Below are positions 24,248 through 32,829 of a stretch of DNA of 46,686 nucleotides, one piece after another. Origin of the DNA: JAJTYI01 sp964420145 (GTDB lineage Bacteria; Patescibacteriota; Dojkabacteria; B142; OLB20); assembly GCA_964420145.1 (NCBI GenBank), contig CAYQRB010000004.1, positions 1 to 46,686 of the forward strand, written 5' to 3'. Every line of letters begins with the position of its first letter. Position 1 is the first letter of the stretch. The notes beneath the pieces were generated by a model. That model had not been told where the DNA came from. It saw nothing but the letters and a program-made list of their open reading frames with translations, and made no database searches. Made by a program: the position numbers and the translations under genes.

Positions 24248-24775
24248 ATGAAAATATCCGAAGTTACAGAGAAGTGGCTCAAACAACAAAAATTTACTAT
24301 AGAGAAAGGGCTAACGATTGATGGAGTATTCCTAAAAGAGTTAAAAGCTCATGTGGATGACAGAGGAGATGTAATCGAGCTGTGGAGTACAGCTTGGCCT
24401 GAGTATAAAGACGGAACTGTAATCAACACAACACATAGCTACCAAAGCGCAACTGATCCAGGAGTTATAAAATGTTGGCATTTACACGAAGTCCACACTG
24501 ACCAGTTCACAGTTACACGAGGGAAGTTACAGGTTTCTCTAGTCGATATTCGCCATGACTCTCCAACATTTGGGAAAGCAAACTATGTCATAATGGGTGA
24601 AGGTATTCCAAGATTTCTGAAAATACCCTATGGTATTATGCACGGATGGAAGGCTCTAGGGGAGACCGAAAGTATTGTTGTAAACTATCAATCACATCCC
24701 TATGACGCTAACGATGAATACAAATTCACATGGGATTGTGTATTACCAGAAATTTGGGGACCTCATAACGGATAA
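24248..24775 (+). CDS. dTDP-4-dehydrorhamnose 3,5-epimerase-like cupin
   Basis: I choose ATG 24248 (MKISEVTEKW, 175 residues) over an in-frame TTG at 24242. The cupin core is recognisable: CWHLHEVHTDQF, RGKLQVSLVDIRHDSPTFG, IPYGIMHGWKALG and a late tyrosine segment HPYDANDEYKFTWDC. In classical RmlC the first motif is RGLHYQ followed by a conserved lysine. Here the histidines are kept but the arginine is replaced and the lysine is not evident, as in the broader RmlC-like group. Given RmlD next door it probably serves dTDP-rhamnose synthesis, but a related 3-epimerase or isomerase is possible. Confidence 0.75.
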   Translation: MKISEVTEKWLKQQKFTIEKGLTIDGVFLKELKAHVDDRGDVIELWSTAWPEYKDGTVINTTHSYQSATDPGVIKCWHLHEVHTDQFTVTRGKLQVSLVDIRHDSPTFGKANYVIMGEGIPRFLKIPYGIMHGWKALGETESIVVNYQSHPYDANDEYKFTWDCVLPEIWGPHNG

Positions 24776-24809
24776 TTATATTAAAAGTTAATTTCTAATA
24801 AATCTATCT

Positions 24810-25694
24810 ATGCCTAAAAAAATACTAGTAATAGGAAGTAATGGTCTGTTAGGTTCTACATTGGTAAAACTCCTGACTCAAAAACAATTCGATGTGGTAA
24901 CTTCTGATATTTCTGATGGAAACAAGATAGATGTTACCAATCGAGACTCAATACTTAGTAAAATACAAGAAACTAATCCTGATTTTATTGTTAACTGTGC
25001 TGCATATACGAACACCGAAGCCTGTGAGGACGAACACACCTACCCTCTCGCTTTAAGCGTAAATGCTGATGGGCCTCGAAACCTTGTACAACTATGTGCC
25101 GAGTATGATATTGGTTTGGTCCATATATCTACTGATTATGTTTTTGGAGAAAATAAAATTGACGGCTATCTAGAAAATCATACTCCCTACTCTCCCCTAA
25201 ATAAATATGGAGAGAGTAAGGTACAAGGAGAACAAAATATTATCAAAACAATGGGTGGAATAAAATCTTCTGATTTTATCAAACAAGATCCGTTAGTTTA
25301 TATTGTACGAACATCCTCTCTTTTCGGTGAAGGAGCAACGAACTTTATTGCAAAAATCATACATTATGCTAAGGAAAGAGAGTTTTTAGAAGTAGTGACT
25401 GACGAAGTCGTCTGCCCTACTTATGTGAAAGATTTATCAGAAGGTATTATTTATCTACTCGAACAAAAACCGAAAGGCGGAATCTACCACTACTCAGGCG
25501 TTGGTTCTTGTACACGAAAAGAGTTTGCAGAAGAAATCTTAAAACTATCTGGAGTTAATACGCCTGTTAGGCCAACAACTCTAGACAAATTTGGTCGAAA
25601 AGCAAAGATTCCAAATATTTCGATTCTTAAAAATTCTAAATTTCCTGATATTCGTAGCTGGAGGGAAATGCTCTCAGATTTCCTAACTGTCTAA
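24810..25694 (+). CDS. rmlD: dTDP-4-dehydrorhamnose reductase
   Basis: A 294-residue short-chain dehydrogenase with GSNGLLGSTLVKLL (8-21), NCAAYTNTEACEDE, STDYVFGE, the catalytic YGESK and a C-terminal RSWREML typical of RmlD. It reduces dTDP-4-keto-rhamnose to dTDP-L-rhamnose with NAD(P)H. It is 34 nt after the RmlC-like gene and converges with the minus-strand subtilase, the stops being 11 nt apart with no clear terminator hairpin between them. Confidence 0.9.
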   Translation: MPKKILVIGSNGLLGSTLVKLLTQKQFDVVTSDISDGNKIDVTNRDSILSKIQETNPDFIVNCAAYTNTEACEDEHTYPLALSVNADGPRNLVQLCAEYDIGLVHISTDYVFGENKIDGYLENHTPYSPLNKYGESKVQGEQNIIKTMGGIKSSDFIKQDPLVYIVRTSSLFGEGATNFIAKIIHYAKEREFLEVVTDEVVCPTYVKDLSEGIIYLLEQKPKGGIYHYSGVGSCTRKEFAEEILKLSGVNTPVRPTTLDKFGRKAKIPNISILKNSKFPDIRSWREMLSDFLTV

Positions 25695-25705
25695 GTTAAG
25701 ACCCT

Positions 25706-28000
25706 CTACAAAGCACAGCTGGTCTTTGGGAAATATCTTTGCGCAAAACCAATACCTGGTACTCCGAAATCTTGTATATCTAGCTTCCCGTCTCTGTTTG
25801 CATCTCTCCCCCCACAGGGCCCATAATCTACATCTTTGTCTGCACAGGTACTTTTACCCATTCCATAAGCTAGTGCAAACTGCCTGAAATCTTCTATCGT
25901 GAATTTGCCATCTCCATCTGTATCTGCTTTTCCACAAGAATTCTCTGAGATACTTGTAGTAGGTATAGGTGTAATACTATGGGTAGGTTGACCAGGTAAT
26001 AGTGTGTTTGTGGGTACTGGCATTCTCGTGTTTGTTGGTACTGGTGTATTCGAGGGACTTGGTGTCGGAGTATTTGATGACGCACCTACACTGTTTTGTG
26101 CTTTGAGCATCGCCTGATATGCATTAATCCTTTTACCTGTAACAGTTTTACCTGCAAGAGCCGGTAGCGAGTCGCCGGTATCTAGAATAATTGATTTTAC
26201 CTGTTGTGCAGTCAAATCAGGTTTATAACCCCAGACCAAAGCCACAAGTCCTGCAACATGTGGGGAAGCCATTGAAGTACCCATTAAGTATGCATATTGC
26301 TCATCTTGAACATATTTATATATAGTCACATTATCAACTGCACAACCATCGTAGTCATTATCTGTTGCATCAGTGACCCAGTTAAATCTTAACCGAAAAT
26401 TAGGTGATAATGTTTCTTCTACTACACCTATAGGTAAATTTTCTAGAAAAGGATGATAAGGGGGATAAGGGGGATAAAACCGAAGTTCAGCATAAATTCC
26501 GCCAAGTCTCAATGGTCGTTGATGATCCAATGGATCCCTAGCATTTACATAATTTGTACCATCTTTACTATACAAGATTTGTAAGTAATCTGACCATTTA
26601 TCAAGTGATTGTTGTGGCTGTATATAACAATCAAAGGCAAAGCCAATTGATGCAGACTTAGTATCAAGATTTATCACCCCAGTAGTAAGAGAAGTATTAG
26701 CATTATTATCATATGGTTTTCCCGAAGAATGTGCGTATAGTGCATCTCCTAACAACAAGTTGTTTTTTACCCCCCATTTATTGTTCAATCCGGACTTCAC
26801 CCATCCATCAGGAACCTCGCCTTGCTGTACTTGGTCGAAGTTATACACTATCTTTTCTATCTTAGGATAAGTACTTAGGATATTATTGCCAGGAGCTGCT
26901 ATATCCACACTTTCTACCCCATAATCAGAAAAATCTGCCAAATTATCGTTTTGGTCTGTAGCTCCCACACATATAATATTTGAGAGATTATAATCACAAG
27001 GATACATCTTGGTTTCTGCATGATTCTTCTTACTATTACCTGCCGCAGCAACGAAAAGACCAGGGAAATTCTCTATCGACTGTTTTAATAGATTATCAGT
27101 AGAGCCTCCGCCCCAACTAGCATTGATTACCTTAGCACCATTATGGCGAGCAAAGTCAATCGCTTTTATAGAATCCATTGTTAATAAAGATGATCTGACA
27201 GCCATAATTTTTGCATTGGGAGCAACACCGATTAGGCCTTTACCATTGTTTTTCTGTGCAGATATAGTACCTGCAACATGAGTTCCATGCCCACTTGCCC
27301 CCGGAAGTGGAGATTTATCATAATCACTATAATCATATCCGTGATTACATCCACCAAGTGGCTTTCCTTCGTGGTCTTTGCAGTTTGATCCATCCCACAT
27401 ATTAGCCACTAAGTCCGGATGGTAATAATCTACTCCAGTATCTACTACGGCTACCACTATTTGTGCATTAGTTCCCTCATTGACTGCCCAAGCTTCGGGA
27501 GCATCTATATCGGCATCTATTTTCCCGGCAATATTATTGACCTGCTGACCAGTATTTTCCAGACCCCATAAATCATTTCTTCGGGAGTCGTTTGTATTGA
27601 TTGCTGTAGTTTTGTATATATAATTTAACTGAACTGTCTCTACTGCAGGATTCTTGATTAATGCCTTCATAGAACTCCCAAGATCACCTTGTACCTCGAC
27701 AAGTTGTATGTTTTTATCTGGGATACTATCTACTTCATTTAATTGATATCTATCCGCAAGTGTTGCAATTTGTGCCTGCCCACTCCCCCTTTCCATATCT
27801 ATCTGTGACGAGGAATACTGAACAATAACTTGACCTGGAATATAGTCTTCTCCTGCTACACCTTCTCCTAGCATCATATCTATCTTCTGCGCTTCAATAT
27901 CTATGGGATTTTGATCTCTCAGTAAGAATATACCAGACAAAGAGATCACCAAAGAAAGAGGAATCAAGAGAGCTAGAATAACTATGGTTTTATTTTTCAT
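25706..28000 (-). CDS. Secreted subtilisin-like protease with inserted domain and dockerin-like tail
   Basis: A 764-residue S8 protease. Residues 1-27 are a signal peptide or anchor, about 50-130 an I9-type propeptide (YIPGQVIVQY), and the catalytic triad is D187 (VVDTG), H238 (SGHGTHVAG) and S576 (GTSMASPHVAG), with the oxyanion N322 (AAAGNS). About 200 residues (roughly 375-565) lie between the conserved SVDIAAPG strand and the serine, forming an inserted beta-rich domain with a MAM/jelly-roll look. After 640 comes a Thr/Pro/Ser linker, then two EF-hand-like loops (DTDGDGKFTIEDF at 693-705, DANRDGKLDIQDF at 733-745), as in dockerin domains. It is probably secreted and held at the cell surface. 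It sits between the rml genes on the opposite strand. Confidence 0.93.
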   Translation of the reverse strand: MKNKTIVILALLIPLSLVISLSGIFLLRDQNPIDIEAQKIDMMLGEGVAGEDYIPGQVIVQYSSSQIDMERGSGQAQIATLADRYQLNEVDSIPDKNIQLVEVQGDLGSSMKALIKNPAVETVQLNYIYKTTAINTNDSRRNDLWGLENTGQQVNNIAGKIDADIDAPEAWAVNEGTNAQIVVAVVDTGVDYYHPDLVANMWDGSNCKDHEGKPLGGCNHGYDYSDYDKSPLPGASGHGTHVAGTISAQKNNGKGLIGVAPNAKIMAVRSSLLTMDSIKAIDFARHNGAKVINASWGGGSTDNLLKQSIENFPGLFVAAAGNSKKNHAETKMYPCDYNLSNIICVGATDQNDNLADFSDYGVESVDIAAPGNNILSTYPKIEKIVYNFDQVQQGEVPDGWVKSGLNNKWGVKNNLLLGDALYAHSSGKPYDNNANTSLTTGVINLDTKSASIGFAFDCYIQPQQSLDKWSDYLQILYSKDGTNYVNARDPLDHQRPLRLGGIYAELRFYPPYPPYHPFLENLPIGVVEETLSPNFRLRFNWVTDATDNDYDGCAVDNVTIYKYVQDEQYAYLMGTSMASPHVAGLVALVWGYKPDLTAQQVKSIILDTGDSLPALAGKTVTGKRINAYQAMLKAQNSVGASSNTPTPSPSNTPVPTNTRMPVPTNTLLPGQPTHSITPIPTTSISENSCGKADTDGDGKFTIEDFRQFALAYGMGKSTCADKDVDYGPCGGRDANRDGKLDIQDFGVPGIGFAQRYFPKTSCAL

Positions 28001-28063
28001 TAATTATCAAAATAGATTATTTTAATAAATCATACTAAACCCTCACTTTGTACACAACTCTTT

Positions 28064-28072
28064 TGATATACT
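28064..28072 (+). promoter_or_regulatory. Extended -10 promoter for rmlB
   Basis: TGATATACT matches the extended -10 consensus at eight of nine positions, counting the free base, and ends 49 nt before the rmlB ATG. The rest of the 121-bp region between the divergent subtilase and rmlB genes is AT-rich without other clear signals. Confidence 0.45.
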
Positions 28073-28121
28073 TACCTTTTATTAAACCAAGAGAAATCAT
28101 CTTAATTTTTAAAACTTACAT

Positions 28122-29144
28122 ATGACACTTTTAATCACCGGAGGGGCAGGATTTATCGGATCGAACTTTACAAAATATTGGGTTAATAAACACCCTCATG
28201 ACCAAGTCATAGTCTATGATAAGCTCACCTATGCCGGTAACCAAGATAATCTCAAAGAGCTTTTCTCTAATCCGAACTTTAGTTTTATAAAAGGTGATAT
28301 TTGTAATGGCAGGTTACTTGAACAAGCTATACAAGATAATAAAGTCGATACCATAGTTCACTTTGCGGCAGAAACTCATGTTGACCGTAGCATAGACAAA
28401 CCAGATGATTTTATCCAAACAAATATAGTCGGAACTTTTAAGATCTTAGAAGTACTAAGGAAATACCCCAATATTCGTTTTCATCATATTTCAACTGATG
28501 AAGTCTTTGGAGAATTACCTCTCGATGACCCCACGGCTAAATTTAGTGAAGAGACTCCCTACGATCCTCGAAGCCCCTATTCTGCATCAAAGGCAGCATC
28601 CGATCACCTGGTTCGATCTTATATAAATACCTATAAAATACTAGGAACTATCTCCAATTGTTCAAACAATTACGGACCATATTGTCATCCAGAAAAACTT
28701 ATCCCCCTCACTATTACCCGAGCAATTCATAATGAGCAAATACCTGTTTATGGAGATGGTATGCAAGTTAGAGACTGGATTCATGTAGAAGATCACTGCT
28801 TTGGTATAGAGTTGATTTTAAGTAAGGGGAAAATCGGAGAAACCTATATATTGGGAGGGCACGGGGAACAGCCAAATATCTTTATTATAAAAAAGATCTT
28901 AGAAATTCTAGAAAAACCAGAAAGCCTTATAGTATATGTAGGGGATCGCAAAGGTCACGATAAAAGATATGCTATGGATTTTCGTAAAGCAAAAAAAGAG
29001 CTTGGGTTTGAGCCACAAAAAGCTTTAGAGGAACGGCTCAAGGCAACAGTCTTGTGGTATAGAGAAAACTCACAATGGTGGTCAAAGACCAAAACCGATG
29101 CTGACAAAATCGCTGAAAAGTATCTGTCCCGCCCCCATAAATGA
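28122..29144 (+). CDS. rmlB: dTDP-glucose 4,6-dehydratase
   Basis: A 340-residue extended SDR. TGGAGFIGSN (6-15) binds NAD, the catalytic dehydratase residues are in TDEVFG (T125, D126, E127), and YSASK supplies Y153 and K157. ETHVDRSID and NCSNNYGPY are family signatures. It makes dTDP-4-keto-6-deoxyglucose for rhamnose. It has its own promoter and is separated from rmlC/D by the subtilase gene. Its last codons (SRPHK and the stop) lie inside the left arm of a perfect inverted repeat, so the C-terminal tail is partly encoded by that element. Confidence 0.94.
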   Translation: MTLLITGGAGFIGSNFTKYWVNKHPHDQVIVYDKLTYAGNQDNLKELFSNPNFSFIKGDICNGRLLEQAIQDNKVDTIVHFAAETHVDRSIDKPDDFIQTNIVGTFKILEVLRKYPNIRFHHISTDEVFGELPLDDPTAKFSEETPYDPRSPYSASKAASDHLVRSYINTYKILGTISNCSNNYGPYCHPEKLIPLTITRAIHNEQIPVYGDGMQVRDWIHVEDHCFGIELILSKGKIGETYILGGHGEQPNIFIIKKILEILEKPESLIVYVGDRKGHDKRYAMDFRKAKKELGFEPQKALEERLKATVLWYRENSQWWSKTKTDADKIAEKYLSRPHK

Positions 29145-29195
29145 GGGCGAAGACAAGACAAAAGATTAAATCTATCCCTCATTTATGGGGGCGGG
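29128..29195. repeat. Perfect 20-bp GC-rich inverted repeat at convergent gene ends
   Basis: The arms 29128-29147 and 29176-29195 are exact reverse complements, 28 nt apart, and much richer in GC than the surroundings (runs of C and G around a cataaatgag core). The rmlB stop lies in the left arm, and the minus-strand surface-protein gene ends 9 nt beyond the right arm. The position suits a bidirectional terminator, but neither strand has a proper U-tract, so a palindromic repetitive element is also possible. Confidence 0.75.
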
Positions 29196-29203
29196 TATAG
29201 AGC

Positions 29204-30004
29204 TTAACACTTCCCTATACAAATAGTAGGATAGTCTGAAGTAAGCTTAAGTACTCCCGAAACTTCATCGATTTTAAGCAGGGTTACATTCCCAACCTCT
29301 CGTATAGCTAGACCCATCTTAGCACCTGGACCATCTCCACCAATCCTCACCTGTGCTTGATCTCCAAACCAGCCGAAATTCATACCTGCAAGGTTGTTAT
29401 TACTAGAACTTAAAGCTCCGGAATTCGTAGCAGTTATGCCTCCATTTACCTCTAGTTTAGAAGTGGGAGAATATACACCAATCCCAACATTACCACCTTC
29501 CAGTAGTAAACTATCGTCTCCTGTCAAAATCATACGCATATCATAATCTGTGGTTGCGTCATTTGAGAAATCAACATATGGAGTACCAACTCCACCAAGC
29601 TCAATAGATGCTCCCTGGTTGTTTTTTAACAGACCTCTACCACTCCCCCAACTCACATGACCTGTCTCGCCGTTGACCATAAATCGAAGCAACTCTGTAC
29701 CGCTAGGTCCAGAGTAATACTCAAGATTTGGGGTGTTGGTTTGCCCTTGTAGAAGGAGCCTGACCGCCTGCTTCCCACTAAGATCTGCAGTAGTCAACTC
29801 TAGAGAATTACTGTTCCCTTTTAGGTTTTGCGTAATACCTACATCAGCACCACCTAATCCTGAATTAAAAAGAGAACTCTGGTCTAGCACTGTCCAGTTT
29901 TTTGTAACAGAAGCTAACACACTGTATTTTCGTACTAGCACAAGTGACCCTACCGTGACTAAAATAAGTACAAGAAAAACCAACAATTTATAATTGAGCC
30001 TCAT
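29204..30004 (-). CDS. Secreted tail-fibre-like surface protein
   Basis: A 266-residue protein with an N-terminal hydrophobic anchor (about 7-25) and a Gly/Ser/Asn-rich extracellular part. The segment GNVGIGVYSPTSKLEVNGGI is the repeat-type signature found in phage tail fibres and bacterial surface fibre proteins, often just before a trimerisation or chaperone domain. The chain ends with two cysteines (CIGKC). I infer a short surface fibre or adhesin. It is transcribed alone on the minus strand between rmlB and a GT2; TATAAA on the minus strand near 30060 is a possible -10. Confidence 0.65.
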   Translation of the reverse strand: MRLNYKLLVFLVLILVTVGSLVLVRKYSVLASVTKNWTVLDQSSLFNSGLGGADVGITQNLKGNSNSLELTTADLSGKQAVRLLLQGQTNTPNLEYYSGPSGTELLRFMVNGETGHVSWGSGRGLLKNNQGASIELGGVGTPYVDFSNDATTDYDMRMILTGDDSLLLEGGNVGIGVYSPTSKLEVNGGITATNSGALSSSNNNLAGMNFGWFGDQAQVRIGGDGPGAKMGLAIREVGNVTLLKIDEVSGVLKLTSDYPTICIGKC

Positions 30005-30165
30005 AAGGAATTTCTAAAAATTAGAATCGCTCTGCAGAGATAAAGTAGATCTGTCCCGATTTTATACTACAGAATAGTTACTTTGCTTTGTATCCAAACG
30101 CAAAACCTATTAAACAAGATTTGTAACTATATAATAGGTTTAGAATAGATTTTCGACACAGTCAT
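30005..30165. promoter_or_regulatory. Divergent intergenic region with small inverted repeats
   Basis: This region separates the surface-protein gene and the GtrB-like gene. It contains the palindrome ctctgcagag (30030-30039) and a short hairpin (ttctaa/ttagaa, 30012-30026) that would lie in the leader of the minus-strand gene. No gene is visible. Confidence 0.35.
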
Positions 30166-30174
30166 TGATATAAT
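30166..30174 (+). promoter_or_regulatory. Perfect extended -10 promoter (TGATATAAT)
   Basis: A complete TGnTATAAT match ending 21 nt before the ATG at 30196. The predicted leader is about 15 nt, too short for a normal Shine-Dalgarno arrangement, and none is present. Confidence 0.65.
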
Positions 30175-30195
30175 TTGGCACTTACCATTGATTAT

Positions 30196-31146
30196 ATGAA
30201 ACAAAAAAAGCTAATCTCTTATGTTTTACCTGTTTATAACGAACAGGACGGATTGGATGAGTTTTATAATGTACTATCCAAAACCTTGTCAACTGTTGAA
30301 TCTCAGTATGATTTCGAGATTATATTTACAAACGACGGAAGCAAAGACAACTCCCCACAGATACTACAAAAGATATTTGAAAAAGACCCTCGTGTAAAAG
30401 TTATTAGTTTTTCTAAAAACTTTGGACATCAGATGGCAATCACAGCAGGCCTGGATATAGCAGAAGGAGATGCTGTAATCATAATGGATACCGACCTGCA
30501 AGATCCGCCAGAAGCAAGCCTAAAACTAATAGAAAAATGGCAGGAAGGTTTTGAAGTGGTATATGCACAAAGACAGCAAAGACAAGATGGAGCAGTAAAA
30601 AAGCTAACTGCATATACTTTTTATCGTCTCCTAGACAAATTAAGTGAAGTAAAAATCCCAAAAGATACAGGGGACTTCCGCTTACTTGACCGCAAAGTTG
30701 TGCTTGAGCTTAGGAAGTTCAGAGAAACCAACAGATTTATGCGTGGACTAACTTCGTTTATAGGATTTAACCAAACAGCAGTATTGTTTCAAAGAGATAA
30801 ACGATTTGCAGGAGAAACTCACTACCCCTTCAGAAAAATGTTCAAACTGGCTTTTGACGGAATTACAAGTTTTTCGACTGTTCCGTTGCGACTTATTACT
30901 CAGTTTGGTTTTTATGTTTCGTTAATTAGTTTTATCGGAATTATTTACGCACTTATAGTGAGAATATTTTTTCCAGAACAAACTGTTCACGGAACCACTT
31001 TTGCTATTATCTCAGTGCTTTTTATGGGAGGAGTTCAGATGATAATGCTTGGGATCCTAGGAGAGTATATAGGAAGAATCTATCAAGAAGTACAGCAAAG
31101 GCCACTTTATATAGTATCTTCAATACTATCTAGAAAACAAAAATAA
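30196..31146 (+). CDS. GtrB/DPM-like GT2, polyprenyl-phosphate glycosyltransferase
   Basis: I choose ATG 30196 (MKQKKLISYV, 316 residues); an in-frame TTG at 30175 overlaps the -10 and would be implausible. The GT-A domain has VLPVYNEQDGL, FTNDGSKDNS, SFSKNFGHQMAITAGLD and the DTDLQDPPE metal site, followed by DTGDFRLLDR. Two C-terminal membrane helices (about 235-295) complete the GtrB/Arn-type architecture. Such enzymes make polyprenyl-phosphate sugars used by GT-C enzymes outside the membrane. rmlA follows after 23 nt. Confidence 0.9.
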   Translation: MKQKKLISYVLPVYNEQDGLDEFYNVLSKTLSTVESQYDFEIIFTNDGSKDNSPQILQKIFEKDPRVKVISFSKNFGHQMAITAGLDIAEGDAVIIMDTDLQDPPEASLKLIEKWQEGFEVVYAQRQQRQDGAVKKLTAYTFYRLLDKLSEVKIPKDTGDFRLLDRKVVLELRKFRETNRFMRGLTSFIGFNQTAVLFQRDKRFAGETHYPFRKMFKLAFDGITSFSTVPLRLITQFGFYVSLISFIGIIYALIVRIFFPEQTVHGTTFAIISVLFMGGVQMIMLGILGEYIGRIYQEVQQRPLYIVSSILSRKQK

Positions 31147-31169
31147 TATTAATTCTTAACAACTCTTAA

Positions 31170-32051
31170 ATGAAAGGAATTATTCTCGCTGGAGGGAAAG
31201 GCACTAGATTGTACCCATTGACACTAGCAACAAGCAAACAGCTTATGCCCATCTATGATAAGCCTATGATTTACTACCCACTCTCTACCTTGATGCAAGC
31301 TAAAATCCAAGAGGTGTTAATCATCTCAACTCCCGAAGATCTGCCTAGATTTCAAAACTTGCTTGGCGACGGAAGCGAGGTAGGCATGGAATTCTCATAT
31401 AAAGAACAGGTAGAAGCAAACGGACTTGCACAAGCATTTGTTTTAGGTGAGAAATTTATAGAGAAAGACAAGGTTGCACTTATTCTTGGAGATAATATTT
31501 TTTATGGGTCAGATATGGACAACTCTCTTGAGCAATACACAGATCCAGATGGTGGGGTTGTATTTGCCTATCATGTTATGGATCCAGAAAGATACGGAGT
31601 TGTAGAGTTTGATAAGACCTTTAATGCTATTTCTATAGTAGAAAAGCCACAAAAACCTAAATCCAACTATGCTGTTACGGGGTTATATTTTTATGATAAT
31701 AATGTGGTAGAGATCGCAAAAAACCTAAAACCAAGTCCACGAGGAGAATATGAGATCACAGATGTTAACAGCGAATATCTAAACAGGGGGAAACTCAAAG
31801 TCAGTGTACTAGATAGAGGAACAGCCTGGCTTGATACGGGTACATTTGCCTCTCTTACTCAGGCAGGTCAGTTTGTACAAGTGATTGAAGAACGACAAGG
31901 TCTAAAGGTCGGCTGTATTGAAGAAATTGCCTTCAGAAATGGATTTATTGATGATAGGCAACTTGAAAAGCTGGCTGAGAAGTATATGAAAAGTGGATAC
32001 GGACAATACCTTCTAGAAGTACTAGATAATCACATTGCAAATAGAGAATAG
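31170..32051 (+). CDS. rmlA: Glucose-1-phosphate thymidylyltransferase
   Basis: A 293-residue nucleotidyltransferase with GGKGTRLYPLTLATSKQL (8-25), PIYDKPMIYYPLSTLM, LGDNIFYG, VVEFDKTFNAISIVEKP and WLDTGTF, all classical for RmlA. It makes dTDP-glucose, the first step of the rhamnose pathway completed by rmlB, the RmlC-like gene and rmlD in this window. It is co-directional with and close to the GtrB-like gene, and converges with the methyltransferase gene 25 nt away. Confidence 0.95.
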   Translation: MKGIILAGGKGTRLYPLTLATSKQLMPIYDKPMIYYPLSTLMQAKIQEVLIISTPEDLPRFQNLLGDGSEVGMEFSYKEQVEANGLAQAFVLGEKFIEKDKVALILGDNIFYGSDMDNSLEQYTDPDGGVVFAYHVMDPERYGVVEFDKTFNAISIVEKPQKPKSNYAVTGLYFYDNNVVEIAKNLKPSPRGEYEITDVNSEYLNRGKLKVSVLDRGTAWLDTGTFASLTQAGQFVQVIEERQGLKVGCIEEIAFRNGFIDDRQLEKLAEKYMKSGYGQYLLEVLDNHIANRE

Positions 32052-32076
32052 GGTTACTAGACCACTAGATTAAATC

Positions 32077-32820
32077 TTATAAAGTAGATTTACGCCTGTA
32101 TAGTCGTATGAAGTGTGAAGCCAACCTCTCCTGAGTGGAATCGTGTAAATTTTTAGCAATAAAATCATCTGTCTTATACAAAAGTCCTCCTATATAAGAA
32201 TTCAATCTATAAGTAAAAAGCCTCATCGATAGGAAATGAGAAGGAATCTCTCTATAGAGATAAAAATTTTCAGAGTTAAGGATTTGGTTTGTATACTCAC
32301 TCCTTCTCATTCTTAAATGTTTGGAACTCATTAATTCTGCTTTGGTACCGAATCTTTCATGAAGCACCAGATATTTCTTTGTAATCTTCGTCATATTATA
32401 GAGTGCATCATAGTAATCTGAGTCGTTAAGTATGTGATACAGAACATCAAAACTTTGTACAACATCGTATGTTTTTCTTATATCCATACTTACAAGATCC
32501 CCAACCAGAAGGTTCTGGGAGCTTACAAAATCTATTCTTTTCTTGGCCTCGGGGGAAATATCTATACCAGAGATTTCGATATGAGGATATTTTTCTTTAT
32601 AAAACCTTAGAAAATATCCATCACCAAAACCACAGTCAAAAAAGGTTTTTACTTTTGATATATCGATTTTAGACAAAAGAACCTCATACTGTTCTTGTAG
32701 GAACTTATAAATATAATAATTGCCTTTAACAGAAACTCCCTTAACCCCAACAGCCTTTATATTATCTTTATTGCTATGTCTGTTTTTCCAATATTCTTTA
32801 TCACTGAAATTATCTTTCAT
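32077..32820 (-). CDS. Class I SAM-dependent methyltransferase
   Basis: A 247-residue Rossmann-type methyltransferase. Motif I is FFDCGFGDGYFL (D62-G66), the acidic end of strand 2 is GIDIS (D87), and DVVQSFDVLYHIL near 118 is the post-II motif. There is no membrane segment. It is the last gene of a minus-strand group headed by the UDP-HexNAc dehydrogenase, 9 nt after the FkbM-type gene, so it probably methylates a sugar or glycan of this locus. The exact target is unknown. Confidence 0.82.
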   Translation of the reverse strand: MKDNFSDKEYWKNRHSNKDNIKAVGVKGVSVKGNYYIYKFLQEQYEVLLSKIDISKVKTFFDCGFGDGYFLRFYKEKYPHIEISGIDISPEAKKRIDFVSSQNLLVGDLVSMDIRKTYDVVQSFDVLYHILNDSDYYDALYNMTKITKKYLVLHERFGTKAELMSSKHLRMRRSEYTNQILNSENFYLYREIPSHFLSMRLFTYRLNSYIGGLLYKTDDFIAKNLHDSTQERLASHFIRLYRRKSTL

Positions 32821-32829
32821 TAGTATTAT

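Noticed and set aside
25920..26110. Thr/Pro-coding repeats in the subtilase as a possible CRISPR or tandem repeat array
   Set aside because: The repeats are short, imperfect and in frame, encoding a TPTPS-type protein linker; there are no spacers.
30175..30195. TTG start for the GtrB-like gene
   Set aside because: It is one base into the end of a perfect extended -10, so it would be upstream of the transcript start; ATG 30196 fits.
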